Positions 1 through 8,065 of a stretch of 64,000 nucleotides of DNA are shown piece after piece. Within the stretch, counting starts at the first letter, position 1. Every line of letters begins with the position of its first letter. Below the pieces are notes generated by a model, which did no database searches, had not been told where the DNA came from, and was given only the letters and a program-made list of their open reading frames with translations. Origin of the DNA: Enterocloster lavalensis (GTDB lineage: Bacteria > Bacillota > Clostridia > Lachnospirales > Lachnospiraceae); assembly GCF_902364025.1 (NCBI RefSeq), contig NZ_CABJCG010000001.1:682001-746000 (forward strand), given 5' to 3'. A program made the translations under genes and the position numbers.

Positions 1-310
1 CCGCCAGGGCGATGTGGTCGGCCATGGCGATGAGAATGTCGTGCCGGATGGGGCCCAAAAGCCCCTCCGCCGCCTCGATGATTCTGGCCGTCACCTCAAT
101 GTATACCGGGTCGATGCCGTTCACGGCCTGGAGGGCGGAGGTCTCTTTTTTCACCAGCTCGTAGCGCCGCGCGTCCGGGCTCCCCCCGAACCGCTGGCCC
201 ATCTTCTTCCCAAAGCCCACGCCGTTTCCCAGCAAAATGACCTCCTGCTTTTTCTCCATATCCAGGGCCAAAACCCCGTTATTGTTTAAAACCTTGATGA
301 CCCGGTACAT
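1..310 (-). CDS. BglG/LicT-family transcriptional antiterminator (N-terminal part, cut by window edge)
   Basis: Reads on the minus strand from ATG at 310 and runs off the window at position 1. The first residues, MYRVIKVLNNNGVLAL, followed by a run ending VGFGKK, are the typical CAT RNA-binding domain of BglG/LicT/GlcT/SacT proteins (about residues 1-55). The start of the first PRD domain follows (IEAAEG...RHDILIAMADHI). Such proteins bind a RAT hairpin in the leader mRNA and stop a terminator forming; PRD histidines are controlled by PTS phosphorylation. A good ribosome site (GGGAGGG) lies 6 bases before the ATG. The gene sits just downstream of a PTS EIICBA gene whose leader carries a RAT-like element, so that gene is the likely target. 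The partner is inferred; the family assignment is strong. Confidence 0.9.
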   Translation of the reverse strand, partial: MYRVIKVLNNNGVLALDMEKKQEVILLGNGVGFGKKMGQRFGGSPDARRYELVKKETSALQAVNGIDPVYIEVTARIIEAAEGLLGPIRHDILIAMADHIALA

Positions 311-406
311 AAAAACCCTCCCTGGTATGTGTTCTCTGGCTATTATGCGTTCTTGATTTTACCATGCCATCGGCCGCCAGACCGACAACATGAATTCGTT
401 TCCTTG

Positions 407-435
407 ATTATACCCGAAAATTCGGAAAACTGCCA
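407..435 (-). promoter_or_regulatory. Weak candidate promoter for the antiterminator gene
   Basis: In the 147-base gap between the PTS gene and the antiterminator there is a perfect TATAAT on the minus strand (407-412), but the -35 region 17 bases upstream (430-435) matches TTGACA poorly. It could allow separate low-level expression of the antiterminator. Nothing else is evident in the gap. Confidence 0.3.
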
Positions 436-457
436 CCGGCCGGAGAGAGTTTTTCTA

Positions 458-2773
458 TTAATACCACGCGATCTCATCCAATGCGTTCACCTGTCCGGCG
501 CGCTCCATGTGCACCGACTGTCCCTCGGACAGGCCGGTAAACACTGCCATACAGGCGTCCGAAGCCGCGTTCGCCCTGATATAATCCAGATCGAACTTCA
601 TGAGAAGCTGACCCCTCTTCACCTTCTGTCCATCCTGAACGAACACCTCAAATCCCTTTCCGTCCAGCTTCACCGTGTCCACGCCGATGTGCAGCAGATA
701 CTCCATGCCGTCCTCAGTTTTCAGTCCAATGGCGTGCTTGGAGGGGAACACGAACATAATCTCCCCGTCCTCTGGCATCACCACCTGGCCGTCCGAGGGC
801 TTCACCACATACCCGTCGCCCATCATCTTGCTGGAAAACGCCTCGTCCGGCGCTTCAGTGATGGGGGCCGCCGTGCCGTTGAAGGGCGAGCAGAGGATGT
901 GGCGGGCGGGCTGCTGGGCTGCCTGCGACGCTTCCTGAGCGGCATCTGCTCCGGGCTCGCTCACCTGGCCTTCACCTGCGCCCTGGCCATCCGTCTGGCT
1001 GCCCTGCCGGTTTACGTTCCCTGCCTCTGCGCCCTGCGCCGTCCCCTGGCCCAGTCCGCCGTCCTGATCCTCCGCATTCCCTGCGCCTCTGCCCTGCGCC
1101 GTATCCTGTCCCAGACCTGCGCCCTGCGCCTCCGCGCTCTCATCCCCCATCTGCTCCAAATACCCTTCCAACTCCGCCTTAATCACCGTCACATTCGGCC
1201 CATAGATCACCTGAACGCCCTGGCCCTTCTTAATCACGCCCACGGCCCCCGTGGCCTTCAGTCCCTTCTCGTCCACCAGCTCCGGCCGCTCCACGGAGCA
1301 GCGCAGCCTTGTAGCGCAGCAGTCCACAGAAGTAATATTCTTCTTTCCACCCAGGAAACGTGCGATATCCGCGCTTCTCTGGTCCACAGCGGCGCCCGTC
1401 TGCCCCGCCTCCGAACCGTTCCCAGTCCGCTTCGCGTTCACATCCGCCTTGGTGTAGAGGCGCGTTTCCTCGTCCTCCTCCTCGCGGCCCGGCGTTTTCA
1501 GGTTAAACTTCTTGATCAAAAAGCTGAAAATAAAGTAATACAGGAAGAAATAAACCACGCCCACCGGAATAATCCACATCCAGCTGGTCTTCGCGTTGCC
1601 CTGCAAAATGCCGAAAATCAGCAGATCCAGCAGTCCGCCGGAGAACGTCAGTCCCACCGCGATATTCAGCATATGGGCGATCATATACGCCGCGCCTGCC
1701 AGGATCACCTGCACCCCGAACAGCATGGGCGCCACGAACAGGAAGGAGAACTCGATGGGCTCCGTGATGCCCGTCAGCATACAGGTAAGCGCCGCCGAGA
1801 GCAGCAGGCCGCCCGCAGCCTTCTTCTTTTCCGGCTTAGCGCAGCGGTACATGGCCAGGGCCGCGCCGGGCAGGCCGAAGATCATGAAAATGAACTCACC
1901 GGAGAAATACCGGGTCGCGTCGGCGCTGAAATGGGCCACGTTGGAGGAGGCCAGCTGTGCGAAGAAAATATTCTGTCCGCCCTGGATCAGGCTGCCGTCC
2001 ACCATCATGGTGCCACCCACCGCCGTCTGCCAGAAGGGCAGGTAAAACACGTGGTGCAGGCCGAAGGGAATCAGCGCCCGCTTCACAATCCCGAAAATCA
2101 GGGTTCCCACATATCCGGTGCCCGTCACCAGTCCGCCCAGTGCGAAAATGGCGTTCTGCACCACCGGCCACACAAAGTACATCAGAATCCCCACAAACAC
2201 GTAGGTGATGGTAGAAATGATCGGCACAAACCGGGAACCTCCGAAGAAGGACAGCGCATTTGGCAGCACGATCTTGTGATACCGGTTGTGCAGCGCCGCC
2301 ACGCCAAGGCCTACGATAATACCGCCGAACACGCCCATCTGCAAAGTCTGAATCCCCAGAACGCTGGTGATGGTCCCCTCCAGCACGCCCTCGGCTACAG
2401 AGCCGTCCGCCAGCACCTTGCCGGTGTTCTGAAGCACTGCGTTAATGGAAATGTTCATGACCAGGAAGGCGATCATGGCGGAGAGGGCCGCCACCTCCTT
2501 CTCGGCCTTCGCCATGCCGATGGCCACGCCCACGGCAAAGATAATCGGCAGGTTGTCGAAGATCACGCTGCCCGCCTTGCTCATGATGGTGAGCAGGCTG
2601 TGAAGCAGGGTTCCATCTCCCAGGAACGCCTCCAATCCATAGGTTGCGATGGTCGTCGCATTGGTGAAGGAGCTGCCGATACCCAGCAGAAGCCCCGCCA
2701 CCGGAAGAATCGCGATGGGCAGCATAAAGCTTCTTCCCACACGCTGTAATACGCTGAAAATTTTATCTTTCAT
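458..2773 (-). CDS. PTS glucose/N-acetylglucosamine-class transporter, EIICBA
   Basis: A 771-residue phosphotransferase permease that takes up and phosphorylates a hexose. EIIC spans about residues 1-420 with the conserved GITEPIEF substrate-site motif at 335-342. EIIB follows, with the phosphorylated cysteine in DCCATRLR (Cys486). A Gly/Gln/Ala-rich linker runs about 544-625. A Crr-type EIIA ends the protein, with SKHAIGL (His680) and the phosphorylated histidine in LLHIGVDT (His695). ATG 2773 is chosen because AAGGA lies about 8 bases upstream and EIIC homology begins there; further upstream the frame has no family similarity. The domain order CBA fits the NagE/PtsG class; glucose versus GlcNAc cannot be decided by eye. 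The leader carries a promoter, RAT and terminator. Confidence 0.93.
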   Translation of the reverse strand: MKDKIFSVLQRVGRSFMLPIAILPVAGLLLGIGSSFTNATTIATYGLEAFLGDGTLLHSLLTIMSKAGSVIFDNLPIIFAVGVAIGMAKAEKEVAALSAMIAFLVMNISINAVLQNTGKVLADGSVAEGVLEGTITSVLGIQTLQMGVFGGIIVGLGVAALHNRYHKIVLPNALSFFGGSRFVPIISTITYVFVGILMYFVWPVVQNAIFALGGLVTGTGYVGTLIFGIVKRALIPFGLHHVFYLPFWQTAVGGTMMVDGSLIQGGQNIFFAQLASSNVAHFSADATRYFSGEFIFMIFGLPGAALAMYRCAKPEKKKAAGGLLLSAALTCMLTGITEPIEFSFLFVAPMLFGVQVILAGAAYMIAHMLNIAVGLTFSGGLLDLLIFGILQGNAKTSWMWIIPVGVVYFFLYYFIFSFLIKKFNLKTPGREEEDEETRLYTKADVNAKRTGNGSEAGQTGAAVDQRSADIARFLGGKKNITSVDCCATRLRCSVERPELVDEKGLKATGAVGVIKKGQGVQVIYGPNVTVIKAELEGYLEQMGDESAEAQGAGLGQDTAQGRGAGNAEDQDGGLGQGTAQGAEAGNVNRQGSQTDGQGAGEGQVSEPGADAAQEASQAAQQPARHILCSPFNGTAAPITEAPDEAFSSKMMGDGYVVKPSDGQVVMPEDGEIMFVFPSKHAIGLKTEDGMEYLLHIGVDTVKLDGKGFEVFVQDGQKVKRGQLLMKFDLDYIRANAASDACMAVFTGLSEGQSVHMERAGQVNALDEIAWY

Positions 2774-2892
2774 CTCACACATTCCTTTCCGTGCGCCCTT
2801 TTCATGCCCGTCTCCCTGATCTGCGGCCGCAATGATCTTCCCCGGAAACGCCGTGCGGTCCCCGCAGGTAAAGCCCGCGGTCCACCACACAC

Positions 2893-2943
2893 AAAAAGGC
2901 ATTAACTAATAAGAACATTTCCATGTTCTCAATAGCTAATGCC
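2893..2943 (-). terminator. Leader terminator of the PTS gene, overlapping a RAT element
   Basis: On the minus strand a long hairpin (arms 2923-2943 and 2898-2918, about 21 bases with few mismatches, closed by GGC/GCC) is followed by TTTTTGTGTG. It lies between the promoter and the start codon, so by default it would stop transcription before the PTS gene. Its 5' arm overlaps the 3' part of the RAT-like sequence, the arrangement expected for LicT/GlcT-type antitermination. Confidence 0.85.
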
Positions 2944-2961
2944 TGCATGACCAGTAACACA
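2933..2961 (-). promoter_or_regulatory. RAT-like antiterminator RNA element
   Basis: The minus-strand RNA contains TGTTACTG, five bases, then GCAGGCA, matching the core of known ribonucleic antiterminators of the LicT/SacT/GlcT group. It lies about 15-40 bases after the predicted transcription start and shares bases with the 5' arm of the leader terminator, so RAT and terminator are mutually exclusive. Confidence 0.82.
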
Positions 2962-2981
2962 CTTTGTTTTTAACTAGGTAT

Positions 2982-3011
2982 AGTATAAACAGAAAACAGC
3001 ATGAATGTCAA
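2982..3011 (-). promoter_or_regulatory. Sigma-A promoter of the PTS gene
   Basis: TTGACA (3006-3011), an 18-base spacer, and TATACT (2982-2987) on the minus strand, about 210 bases before the PTS start codon. Confidence 0.85.
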
Positions 3012-3081
3012 TTTAAAATGCGCACAAAATGCGACGTCACTTTTTATCTATTTTTCACAAACATTCTCCCGGTATCCCCGC

Positions 3082-3110
3082 TTGTGCATTTCCATCCCAT
3101 GCCCTATAAT
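3082..3110 (+). promoter_or_regulatory. Promoter of the HxlR regulator
   Basis: TTGTGC (3082-3087), a 17-base spacer and a perfect TATAAT (3105-3110), 35 bases before the ATG of the regulator. Confidence 0.75.
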
Positions 3111-3144
3111 ACTCTACAGAACCGCTTACAAGGGAGGAACCATC

Positions 3145-3501
3145 ATGAAACAACGCACCGACTACACCTGTCCGCTGGAGCTCACCCACGACATCATCCG
3201 CGGGAAATGGAAGCCCATCATCCTGTGGCAGCTGAGCAAAGGCACCTCGTCCCTGTCCTCCCTGGAAAAATCCATCCTGGGCGTCAGCCGGAAAATGCTG
3301 ATCCAGCATCTGAAGGAGCTGGCGGAGTACGGCATCGTCGGCAAGCAGACCTACGAAGGTTATCCCTTGAAGGTGGATTATTTTCTCACGGACCGGGGGC
3401 GCAGAATCTTCGAGGCCGTCTCCATTTTACAGAGCGTGGGAATCGAGCTCATGCTGGAGGACAACCGCGGGGATTTCCTGCGGGAAAAGGGACTCTTATA
3501 G
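3145..3501 (+). CDS. HxlR-family winged-helix transcriptional regulator
   Basis: A 118-residue DNA-binding protein with the HxlR signature: CPLELTHDIIRGKWKP near the N-terminus (Cys9 is the conserved family cysteine), recognition helix region SRKMLIQHLKELAEYGIV, and wing YPLKVDYFLTDRGRR. Family members often sense thiol, aldehyde or redox stress and control a neighbouring oxidoreductase. ATG 3145 is fixed by GGGAGG 8 bases upstream; the open frame further upstream crosses the promoter and is not coding. The flavin-type protein 69 bases downstream is the obvious candidate target, although it has its own promoter. Confidence 0.92.
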   Translation: MKQRTDYTCPLELTHDIIRGKWKPIILWQLSKGTSSLSSLEKSILGVSRKMLIQHLKELAEYGIVGKQTYEGYPLKVDYFLTDRGRRIFEAVSILQSVGIELMLEDNRGDFLREKGLL

Positions 3502-3519
3502 TTACAAAAAAGTGCCTTC

Positions 3520-3548
3520 TTTACGGTTCCTCCGCCCCGGGCTATAAT
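3520..3548 (+). promoter_or_regulatory. Promoter of the PNPOx-like gene
   Basis: TTTACG (3520-3525), a 17-base spacer and TATAAT (3543-3548), just before the AAAGGAGG ribosome site of the next gene. The upstream regulator gene ends at 3501, so this gene can be expressed separately. Confidence 0.7.
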
Positions 3549-3569
3549 GGGAGGAAAAGGAGGCATTTT

Positions 3570-4010
3570 ATGAGAGACGCAGAACAAACCATCGGCAATC
3601 TGATCGACAAGCAGGGGGTATCCTTCATCAGCTCCGTGGACGAAAACGGCTGGCCCTGCACCAAGGCCATGCTGCCGCCCCGCAGGCGGCTGGGCATTGA
3701 GACCTTTTATTTCACCACAAATACCTCGTCCATGCGGGTCTCCCAGTACCGCCAAAATCCCAAAGCCTGCATCTATTTCTGCGACCGCAGGTTCTTCCGC
3801 GGGGTCATGCTCACCGGAACCATGGAGGTTTTAACGGACAGCGCTTCCAAGGAAATGATCTGGCGGGACGGGGACACCATGTACTATCCCGGCGGCGTCA
3901 CGGACCCGGACTACTGCGTCCTGAAATTCACCGCCAGCCAGGGCAGGTTTTACAGCAGCTTCAAGTCGGAAACCTTCGACATCCCCGCGTATACCGGGGA
4001 GGCGGAATAG
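3570..4010 (+). CDS. Pyridoxamine 5'-phosphate oxidase-like (general stress protein 26 type) flavin-binding protein
   Basis: A 146-residue split-barrel protein. Recognisable features are VSFISSVDENGWPCTKAM near the N-terminus, FYFTTNTSSMRVSQYRQNPKACIYF in the middle (typical of the GSP26/PNPOx-like group) and the GVMLTGTMEVLTD strand. Such proteins bind FMN, F420 or haem; the cofactor cannot be told here. The start at 3570 has AAAGGAGG upstream. Single gene after the HxlR regulator; probably a small redox-stress unit. Confidence 0.85.
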   Translation: MRDAEQTIGNLIDKQGVSFISSVDENGWPCTKAMLPPRRRLGIETFYFTTNTSSMRVSQYRQNPKACIYFCDRRFFRGVMLTGTMEVLTDSASKEMIWRDGDTMYYPGGVTDPDYCVLKFTASQGRFYSSFKSETFDIPAYTGEAE

Positions 4011-4012
4011 AC

Positions 4013-4055
4013 GCAGGGCGCATCCCGATGATCCCATCACCGGGGCGCGCCCTGC
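4013..4055. terminator. Candidate bidirectional terminator between convergent genes
   Basis: Perfect 9-base inverted arms GCAGGGCGC (4013-4021) and GCGCCCTGC (4047-4055) lie between the stops of two convergent genes. Neither side has a strong U-tract (ATATTTATG on the plus strand), so it is a weak or factor-assisted terminator at best. Confidence 0.5.
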
Positions 4056-4079
4056 ATATTTATGTCCGTAAATTCTTCC

Positions 4080-5354
4080 TTACAGCAGAATCACCCGCAC
4101 CTCTCCCCCCGGTTCCACCGCCTCGGTGCCCGCCGGGATGTCCACCAGGCAGTTGCAGCCGCTCATGGAGCTCAGAATGCCGGAGGCGTGCTTTTTCACC
4201 TCGGGAATCCGCACCTGGCCGTTCTCGCAGACGCCCCGGAGGAACCGCCTGGAAGGGCTGGCCTTGGGGAAACCCTGGGGCATGACCGCAGTGCAGGACC
4301 CGGGATTTAAGGCCGGGTTGTGGCCCGCTTTGGCCAGCATAGGCCGGACCAGAAGCTCGCAGTCTGCCAGCGCGCCAAAGGGGTTCCCGGACAGGCTGAC
4401 GACGGGCGTTCCCTCCAGCACCGAGCCGATGGTGGGCATGCCCGGCTTCATGCGGATTTTCCAGAACAGGCGCTGGGCTTTACACAGGGCCAGGGCCTCG
4501 TGCATGATGTCCTTTTTGCCCACGGAAACGCCGCCGGTGGTGATGATCAGATCCGCCTGACCACAGGCACTGACCAGCCGCTTCGCCATCACCTCCGGCT
4601 GGTCGGGAACCCGCTCCAGGGCCGTGATCTCCACCCCTAATTCCCGCAGCCGGGCCGCCAGGAAATACAGGTTGTTGTCGTAGATTTTGCCAGGGGCCAG
4701 CTCCGTGCCCGGCTCCGCCAGCTCGTCGCCGGAGGCGAACACCGCCACTCTGGTCCTGCGGTACACCTTCACCTTCTCCCGGCCCAATCCGGCCAGAATC
4801 CCCGTCTCCACATAGGTCAGCGCCGTTCCCTCCTTCAGGACCAGGGTTCCCGCCTTGATGTCCTCGCCCTTGAAGCAGTAGTTCTTCCAGGGACCACAGG
4901 GCTTGTACACCTGGACCTGCTCCTCCCCGTAATTCGTCTGTTCCTGGTACACGCAGCAGTCCGCGCCTCTCGGAATGGGCGCGCCGGTCATGATGCGCAT
5001 GGCCTGCCCCGGCCCCACCTCATCGTCCGACCAGCCCCCGGCGTCCACCTCGCCGATGACCTGGAGGACGGCGGGATTCTCCTGGGACGCCTGGGCGATA
5101 TCCGCGCTGCGCACCGCGTAGCCGTCCACGGGCGAGCGGTCGAAAGGCGGATTGTCAAAACCGGCGCTCACGTCCTCCGCCAGAACCCTGCCTGTGCAGT
5201 CCAGCAGCGGCACCGTCTCCGTTTCCCGGATCACCTGGCAGTGCGCCAGCAGAAAACCGGCCGCCTCCTCCAGGGATACGCGGTCCGCGGCTCCACGGAA
5301 ATCCACGCTCCCCTCTCCAAACTCTCTCTCCACCTTTAAGTCTCCCGCTCTCAT
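4080..5354 (-). CDS. moeA: Molybdopterin molybdenumtransferase MoeA
   Basis: Inserts molybdate into adenylylated molybdopterin, the last step to active Moco. The 424-residue protein shows the MoeA order: linker domain with PPFDRSPVDGYAV, MoCF-like domain with FASGDELAEPG and ITTGGVSVGKKD, and SLSGNPFGALADCELLVRP near the C-terminus. ATG 5354 is preferred because GGAGGA lies about 10 bases upstream; ATG 5381 and GTG 5384 lack a ribosome site. It is the last gene of the redox operon that encodes a molybdoenzyme, but an inverted repeat separates it from the preceding transporter gene, so its level may differ. Confidence 0.93.
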   Translation of the reverse strand: MRAGDLKVEREFGEGSVDFRGAADRVSLEEAAGFLLAHCQVIRETETVPLLDCTGRVLAEDVSAGFDNPPFDRSPVDGYAVRSADIAQASQENPAVLQVIGEVDAGGWSDDEVGPGQAMRIMTGAPIPRGADCCVYQEQTNYGEEQVQVYKPCGPWKNYCFKGEDIKAGTLVLKEGTALTYVETGILAGLGREKVKVYRRTRVAVFASGDELAEPGTELAPGKIYDNNLYFLAARLRELGVEITALERVPDQPEVMAKRLVSACGQADLIITTGGVSVGKKDIMHEALALCKAQRLFWKIRMKPGMPTIGSVLEGTPVVSLSGNPFGALADCELLVRPMLAKAGHNPALNPGSCTAVMPQGFPKASPSRRFLRGVCENGQVRIPEVKKHASGILSSMSGCNCLVDIPAGTEAVEPGGEVRVILL

Positions 5355-5385
5355 CTTTTGTCTGTCCTCCTCAAATTCCATCACA

Positions 5386-5422
5386 AATCCGGCCGGCTTG
5401 GTAATCCCATGCCGGCCGGATT
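5386..5422. repeat. Perfect 12-base inverted repeat in the gap before moeA
   Basis: AATCCGGCCGGC (5386-5397) and GCCGGCCGGATT (5411-5422) form a very stable hairpin in the 120-base gap between the transporter gene and moeA. On the minus strand it is followed only by TGTG, so termination would be partial. It may instead be an mRNA-stabilising hairpin or a leaky terminator that lowers moeA expression. Confidence 0.6.
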
Positions 5423-5474
5423 CTCAATTCTTAATTCTAAATCCTCATGCGTTCCGGGCAGCGCCCCGCAACAC

Positions 5475-6413
5475 TCAGGCCGCCGCTTTCATGCTATTCC
5501 GCCACATTTTAAAGAAGCAGAACAGTACCATCCCAATTATAGCAGTTGTCAGGTAAATTTGGAAGCCCGCAATTTGCTTAATCACATTTCCGATCATCTC
5601 CTGCCCCGCTCCCGCGAAATACGCGGCCGCCTTGTTGGAGGCCACGATGCCGATGGCCATGGGGAAGGTCAGTCCCGCGAATCCCGGCGCAAAGGGCACG
5701 GCATAAAACGCGGGCAGCTTGATCACGATAAACGCCAGGGAGGCCATCACGCAGACCGTGAGAATGACCACCACGATCTGGCTCGGCTCCTTCACCACAT
5801 TCAGGTAGCTGACCAGGCACAGGCTGCAGGGAGCCAGCACGATGGCCTGGGTGTGGAAGGCCGCAGGCTTCACCTCCCGGGTGGCCAGACGCCACACCAT
5901 GAAGGGAATGGTGACGGTGTAAATGAACAGACCCCAGCAGAGCACGGCTTTCGCCATAATGGGTGGCAGCACCGCCGCTCCCGCCACGGTGGACACCATG
6001 ATCCCGTTAAAGGTCACAAACCAGCTGGGCACAAAGGTGTCCAGGTTCACGCCGTGGAACACGTTTCTCCAGAGGAACACCAGAATATGTACCGCATGGA
6101 CGCAGACCGCCGCGATCAGCAGAATCCGCATGGGCCCGGGAATCCAGTCCCGGTAATAACTGGTCAAAATCATGGTCACCATGGTGATTCCGGCGTACAG
6201 GCTGGCCGGGATGGTGTTCTTGTACTCATTGTTCACCACGCCGGGAAAGCGGATGATTTTCACGATATAACAGATCAGAACCACCGTGGACACCCACATG
6301 GTCAGGTGGCGCACCCAGTCGTATCCAAGGGACTGGTACACATTGGCAAGAGTCGCGGCTCCCAGCATGGTGGGAACAATGGCGATGGGCATATTTTTTA
6401 ATTTTCCGTTCAT
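5475..6413 (-). CDS. TDT (TehA/SSU1/SLAC1-like) family membrane transporter
   Basis: A 312-residue membrane protein with about ten hydrophobic segments and no obvious signal peptide, resembling the tellurite-resistance/dicarboxylate transporter family. That family includes anion channels and SSU1 sulfite exporters. Starts at ATG 6413, directly abutting the TAA of the upstream FAD oxidoreductase gene (6414-6416), with GAGGTG as ribosome site inside that gene; clearly co-translated. In an operon with a siroheme reductase and a molybdoenzyme, export or uptake of sulfite, nitrite or a similar anion is the best guess. The substrate is an inference. Confidence 0.78.
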   Translation of the reverse strand: MNGKLKNMPIAIVPTMLGAATLANVYQSLGYDWVRHLTMWVSTVVLICYIVKIIRFPGVVNNEYKNTIPASLYAGITMVTMILTSYYRDWIPGPMRILLIAAVCVHAVHILVFLWRNVFHGVNLDTFVPSWFVTFNGIMVSTVAGAAVLPPIMAKAVLCWGLFIYTVTIPFMVWRLATREVKPAAFHTQAIVLAPCSLCLVSYLNVVKEPSQIVVVILTVCVMASLAFIVIKLPAFYAVPFAPGFAGLTFPMAIGIVASNKAAAYFAGAGQEMIGNVIKQIAGFQIYLTTAIIGMVLFCFFKMWRNSMKAAA

Positions 6414-7646
6414 TTACGTCACCTCGTAGTAGAATTCAAAATTGTCGCCGGTATGGAAGAAATCGGAGTAATCGATGGAGAACAGGGGCTTTTTCACCCT
6501 GGACACGTCGATTTTCCGGGCGATCAGCTGGGTCAGCACGCCGCCGTAGGCCAGATCCCCCTGGAGAATGGCTCCGTAGATCTTTCCGCCCTTGTGGATC
6601 ACCTTGCGGTACTGATCCCCCGTATCCTCCACGATCTCCTCGTAGGTGTCATCCGGCTTCTCCGGCACACCTAAGGACATGGTGGGAATGTCAAGAAAAT
6701 TCATGGTGGACTTGCTGGCGAAAAAGTCCTCCATTCCGGCTTCAATACCGGCCATATTGTCCGCCGCCACCATACCCTGCTTGACCGCCGCAGGCCAGAT
6801 GGGGGAACGCCCGGTCACGTCCCCGGCTCCGTACACGTCCGCCACGTTGGTGCGCCCCTGGGGATCAATCACCAGGCCGTAGGAATCCAGCTCCAGGCCC
6901 GAGCCCTCCAGGAATTCCACGTTGGAGCGCACACCCGCCGTCACCACCAGCAGGTCGCAGGGGATTTCTCCGCCGCCGGAGAGCGTCAGGGAAACCACCC
7001 GCCCGTCACCGCCGCAGCGCACTTCCTCCAGGGCGCAGCCCAAATGCATCTTCACGCCCTTCGCCTCCAGCGCTTTCTGGTAAACCGAAGCCGCTCTCTC
7101 GTCCAGCTGCTTCACCAACAGCCGGTCCGCCAGCTCCACCAGCTCCACGCTGCGTCCCATATGGATAAAGCCCGTGGCCGCGTCCAGCCCCGTAAGGCCG
7201 CCGCCCATGATCACGATATGTTTCGCGTCCTTTGCGGCCTCCATGATGGCCTCCGTCTCCTCCATATCCCGGAAGCCGTACACCCCTTTGGCCTCCCGCA
7301 GCCCCTTCACTGGCGGCAGGAAGGTGTGGGACCCCGTTGCGATCAGCAGCTTGTCGTAGGAAACCGTCGTGCCGTCGGACAGGGCGACCTCCTTTTTCCC
7401 GGTGTCCACGCCCGTACAGGCGACGCCATTTCTCCAGTCCACCCGGTAACGCTCTGCAAAATCCGCCTCCGCGAAGCAGAGCTGCTCCCTGGTGCGCAGG
7501 TTCCCGATCAGATGGTGGAGAATACATCTGGAATAAATTTCCTGATCCTTGCTGACCAGCACGATTTCCGCCTCAGGACAGCGCTTTCTCAGCTGCCTTA
7601 CGCCGTTCACTCCGGCCGCGCTGGCGCCCAATACCACATATCTCAT
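6414..7646 (-). CDS. NAD(P)/FAD-dependent oxidoreductase (NasB/NirB N-domain or rubredoxin reductase type)
   Basis: A 410-residue pyridine nucleotide-disulfide oxidoreductase-fold protein. FAD site VVLGASAAGVNG is at the N-terminus, LLIATGSHTFLPP marks the middle of the FAD domain, the NAD(P) site is IVIMGGGLTGLDAA, and the second FAD strand is DVYGAGDVTG. The C-terminal part (KIYGAILQGD, then a leucine-rich stretch) resembles the matching region of NasB/NirB. ATG 7646 has GGAGG 7 bases upstream and overlaps the ferredoxin stop (ATGA). It probably passes electrons from NAD(P)H to the adjacent 4Fe-4S protein and the molybdoenzyme. Confidence 0.88.
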   Translation of the reverse strand: MRYVVLGASAAGVNGVRQLRKRCPEAEIVLVSKDQEIYSRCILHHLIGNLRTREQLCFAEADFAERYRVDWRNGVACTGVDTGKKEVALSDGTTVSYDKLLIATGSHTFLPPVKGLREAKGVYGFRDMEETEAIMEAAKDAKHIVIMGGGLTGLDAATGFIHMGRSVELVELADRLLVKQLDERAASVYQKALEAKGVKMHLGCALEEVRCGGDGRVVSLTLSGGGEIPCDLLVVTAGVRSNVEFLEGSGLELDSYGLVIDPQGRTNVADVYGAGDVTGRSPIWPAAVKQGMVAADNMAGIEAGMEDFFASKSTMNFLDIPTMSLGVPEKPDDTYEEIVEDTGDQYRKVIHKGGKIYGAILQGDLAYGGVLTQLIARKIDVSRVKKPLFSIDYSDFFHTGDNFEFYYEVT

Positions 7647-8065
7647 GCTTCCACCTCCTCCATCGTAATCGCTTTCATGGGACAGATTTCCACGCACATG
7701 GGAGCCGGGGAACCGTCCGAACTGCGGTGCACGCACATGTCGCACTTCATGATCTCCTTGTGCTCGATGCGATCGCTCTTAAGTACGCCGTAGGGGCAGG
7801 CCATGACGCACATATAGCAGCTGGCGCATTTCTCCCGGTCGTACTCCACAAAACCGTTCTCCGGGTTCTTGTGCATGGCCCCGGTCATGCAGGTGTACAC
7901 GCACTCCGGCCGGTCGCAGTGGCGGCAGAAAATGGGGGCGCATTTGCCCTCGCTGTCGATGACCACCCGGTTTCTGGCGTCGTTTGACTCGTGGCTGACC
8001 ACGCAGGCCGTCACACAGGTCAGACAGCCGATACAGCGGCTTCTGTCAATTTTGATCCGATACAT
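7643..8065 (-). CDS. Four-cluster 4Fe-4S ferredoxin-type electron transfer subunit (HycB/DmsB/CooF-like)
   Basis: A 140-residue iron-sulfur protein with four cysteine groups: CIGCLTCVTAC, CRHCDRPECVYTC, CASCYMCVMACP and CDMC...CVEICP. That is enough for up to four 4Fe-4S clusters, as in beta subunits of molybdoenzymes. ATG 8065 (MYRIKID) follows GGAGGG at 7 bases; the longer frame adds residues without similarity. It overlaps the end of the molybdoenzyme gene by 20 bases and the start of the FAD gene by 4, so the three are translationally coupled and likely form one electron chain. Confidence 0.93.
   Translation of the reverse strand: MYRIKIDRSRCIGCLTCVTACVVSHESNDARNRVVIDSEGKCAPIFCRHCDRPECVYTCMTGAMHKNPENGFVEYDREKCASCYMCVMACPYGVLKSDRIEHKEIMKCDMCVHRSSDGSPAPMCVEICPMKAITMEEVEA

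Noticed and set aside
329..2749. Long 806-codon open frame on the plus strand opposite the PTS gene
   Set aside because: Shadow of the GC-rich coding strand. Composition is Arg/His/Leu-rich without domains, while the opposite frame is a textbook EIICBA.
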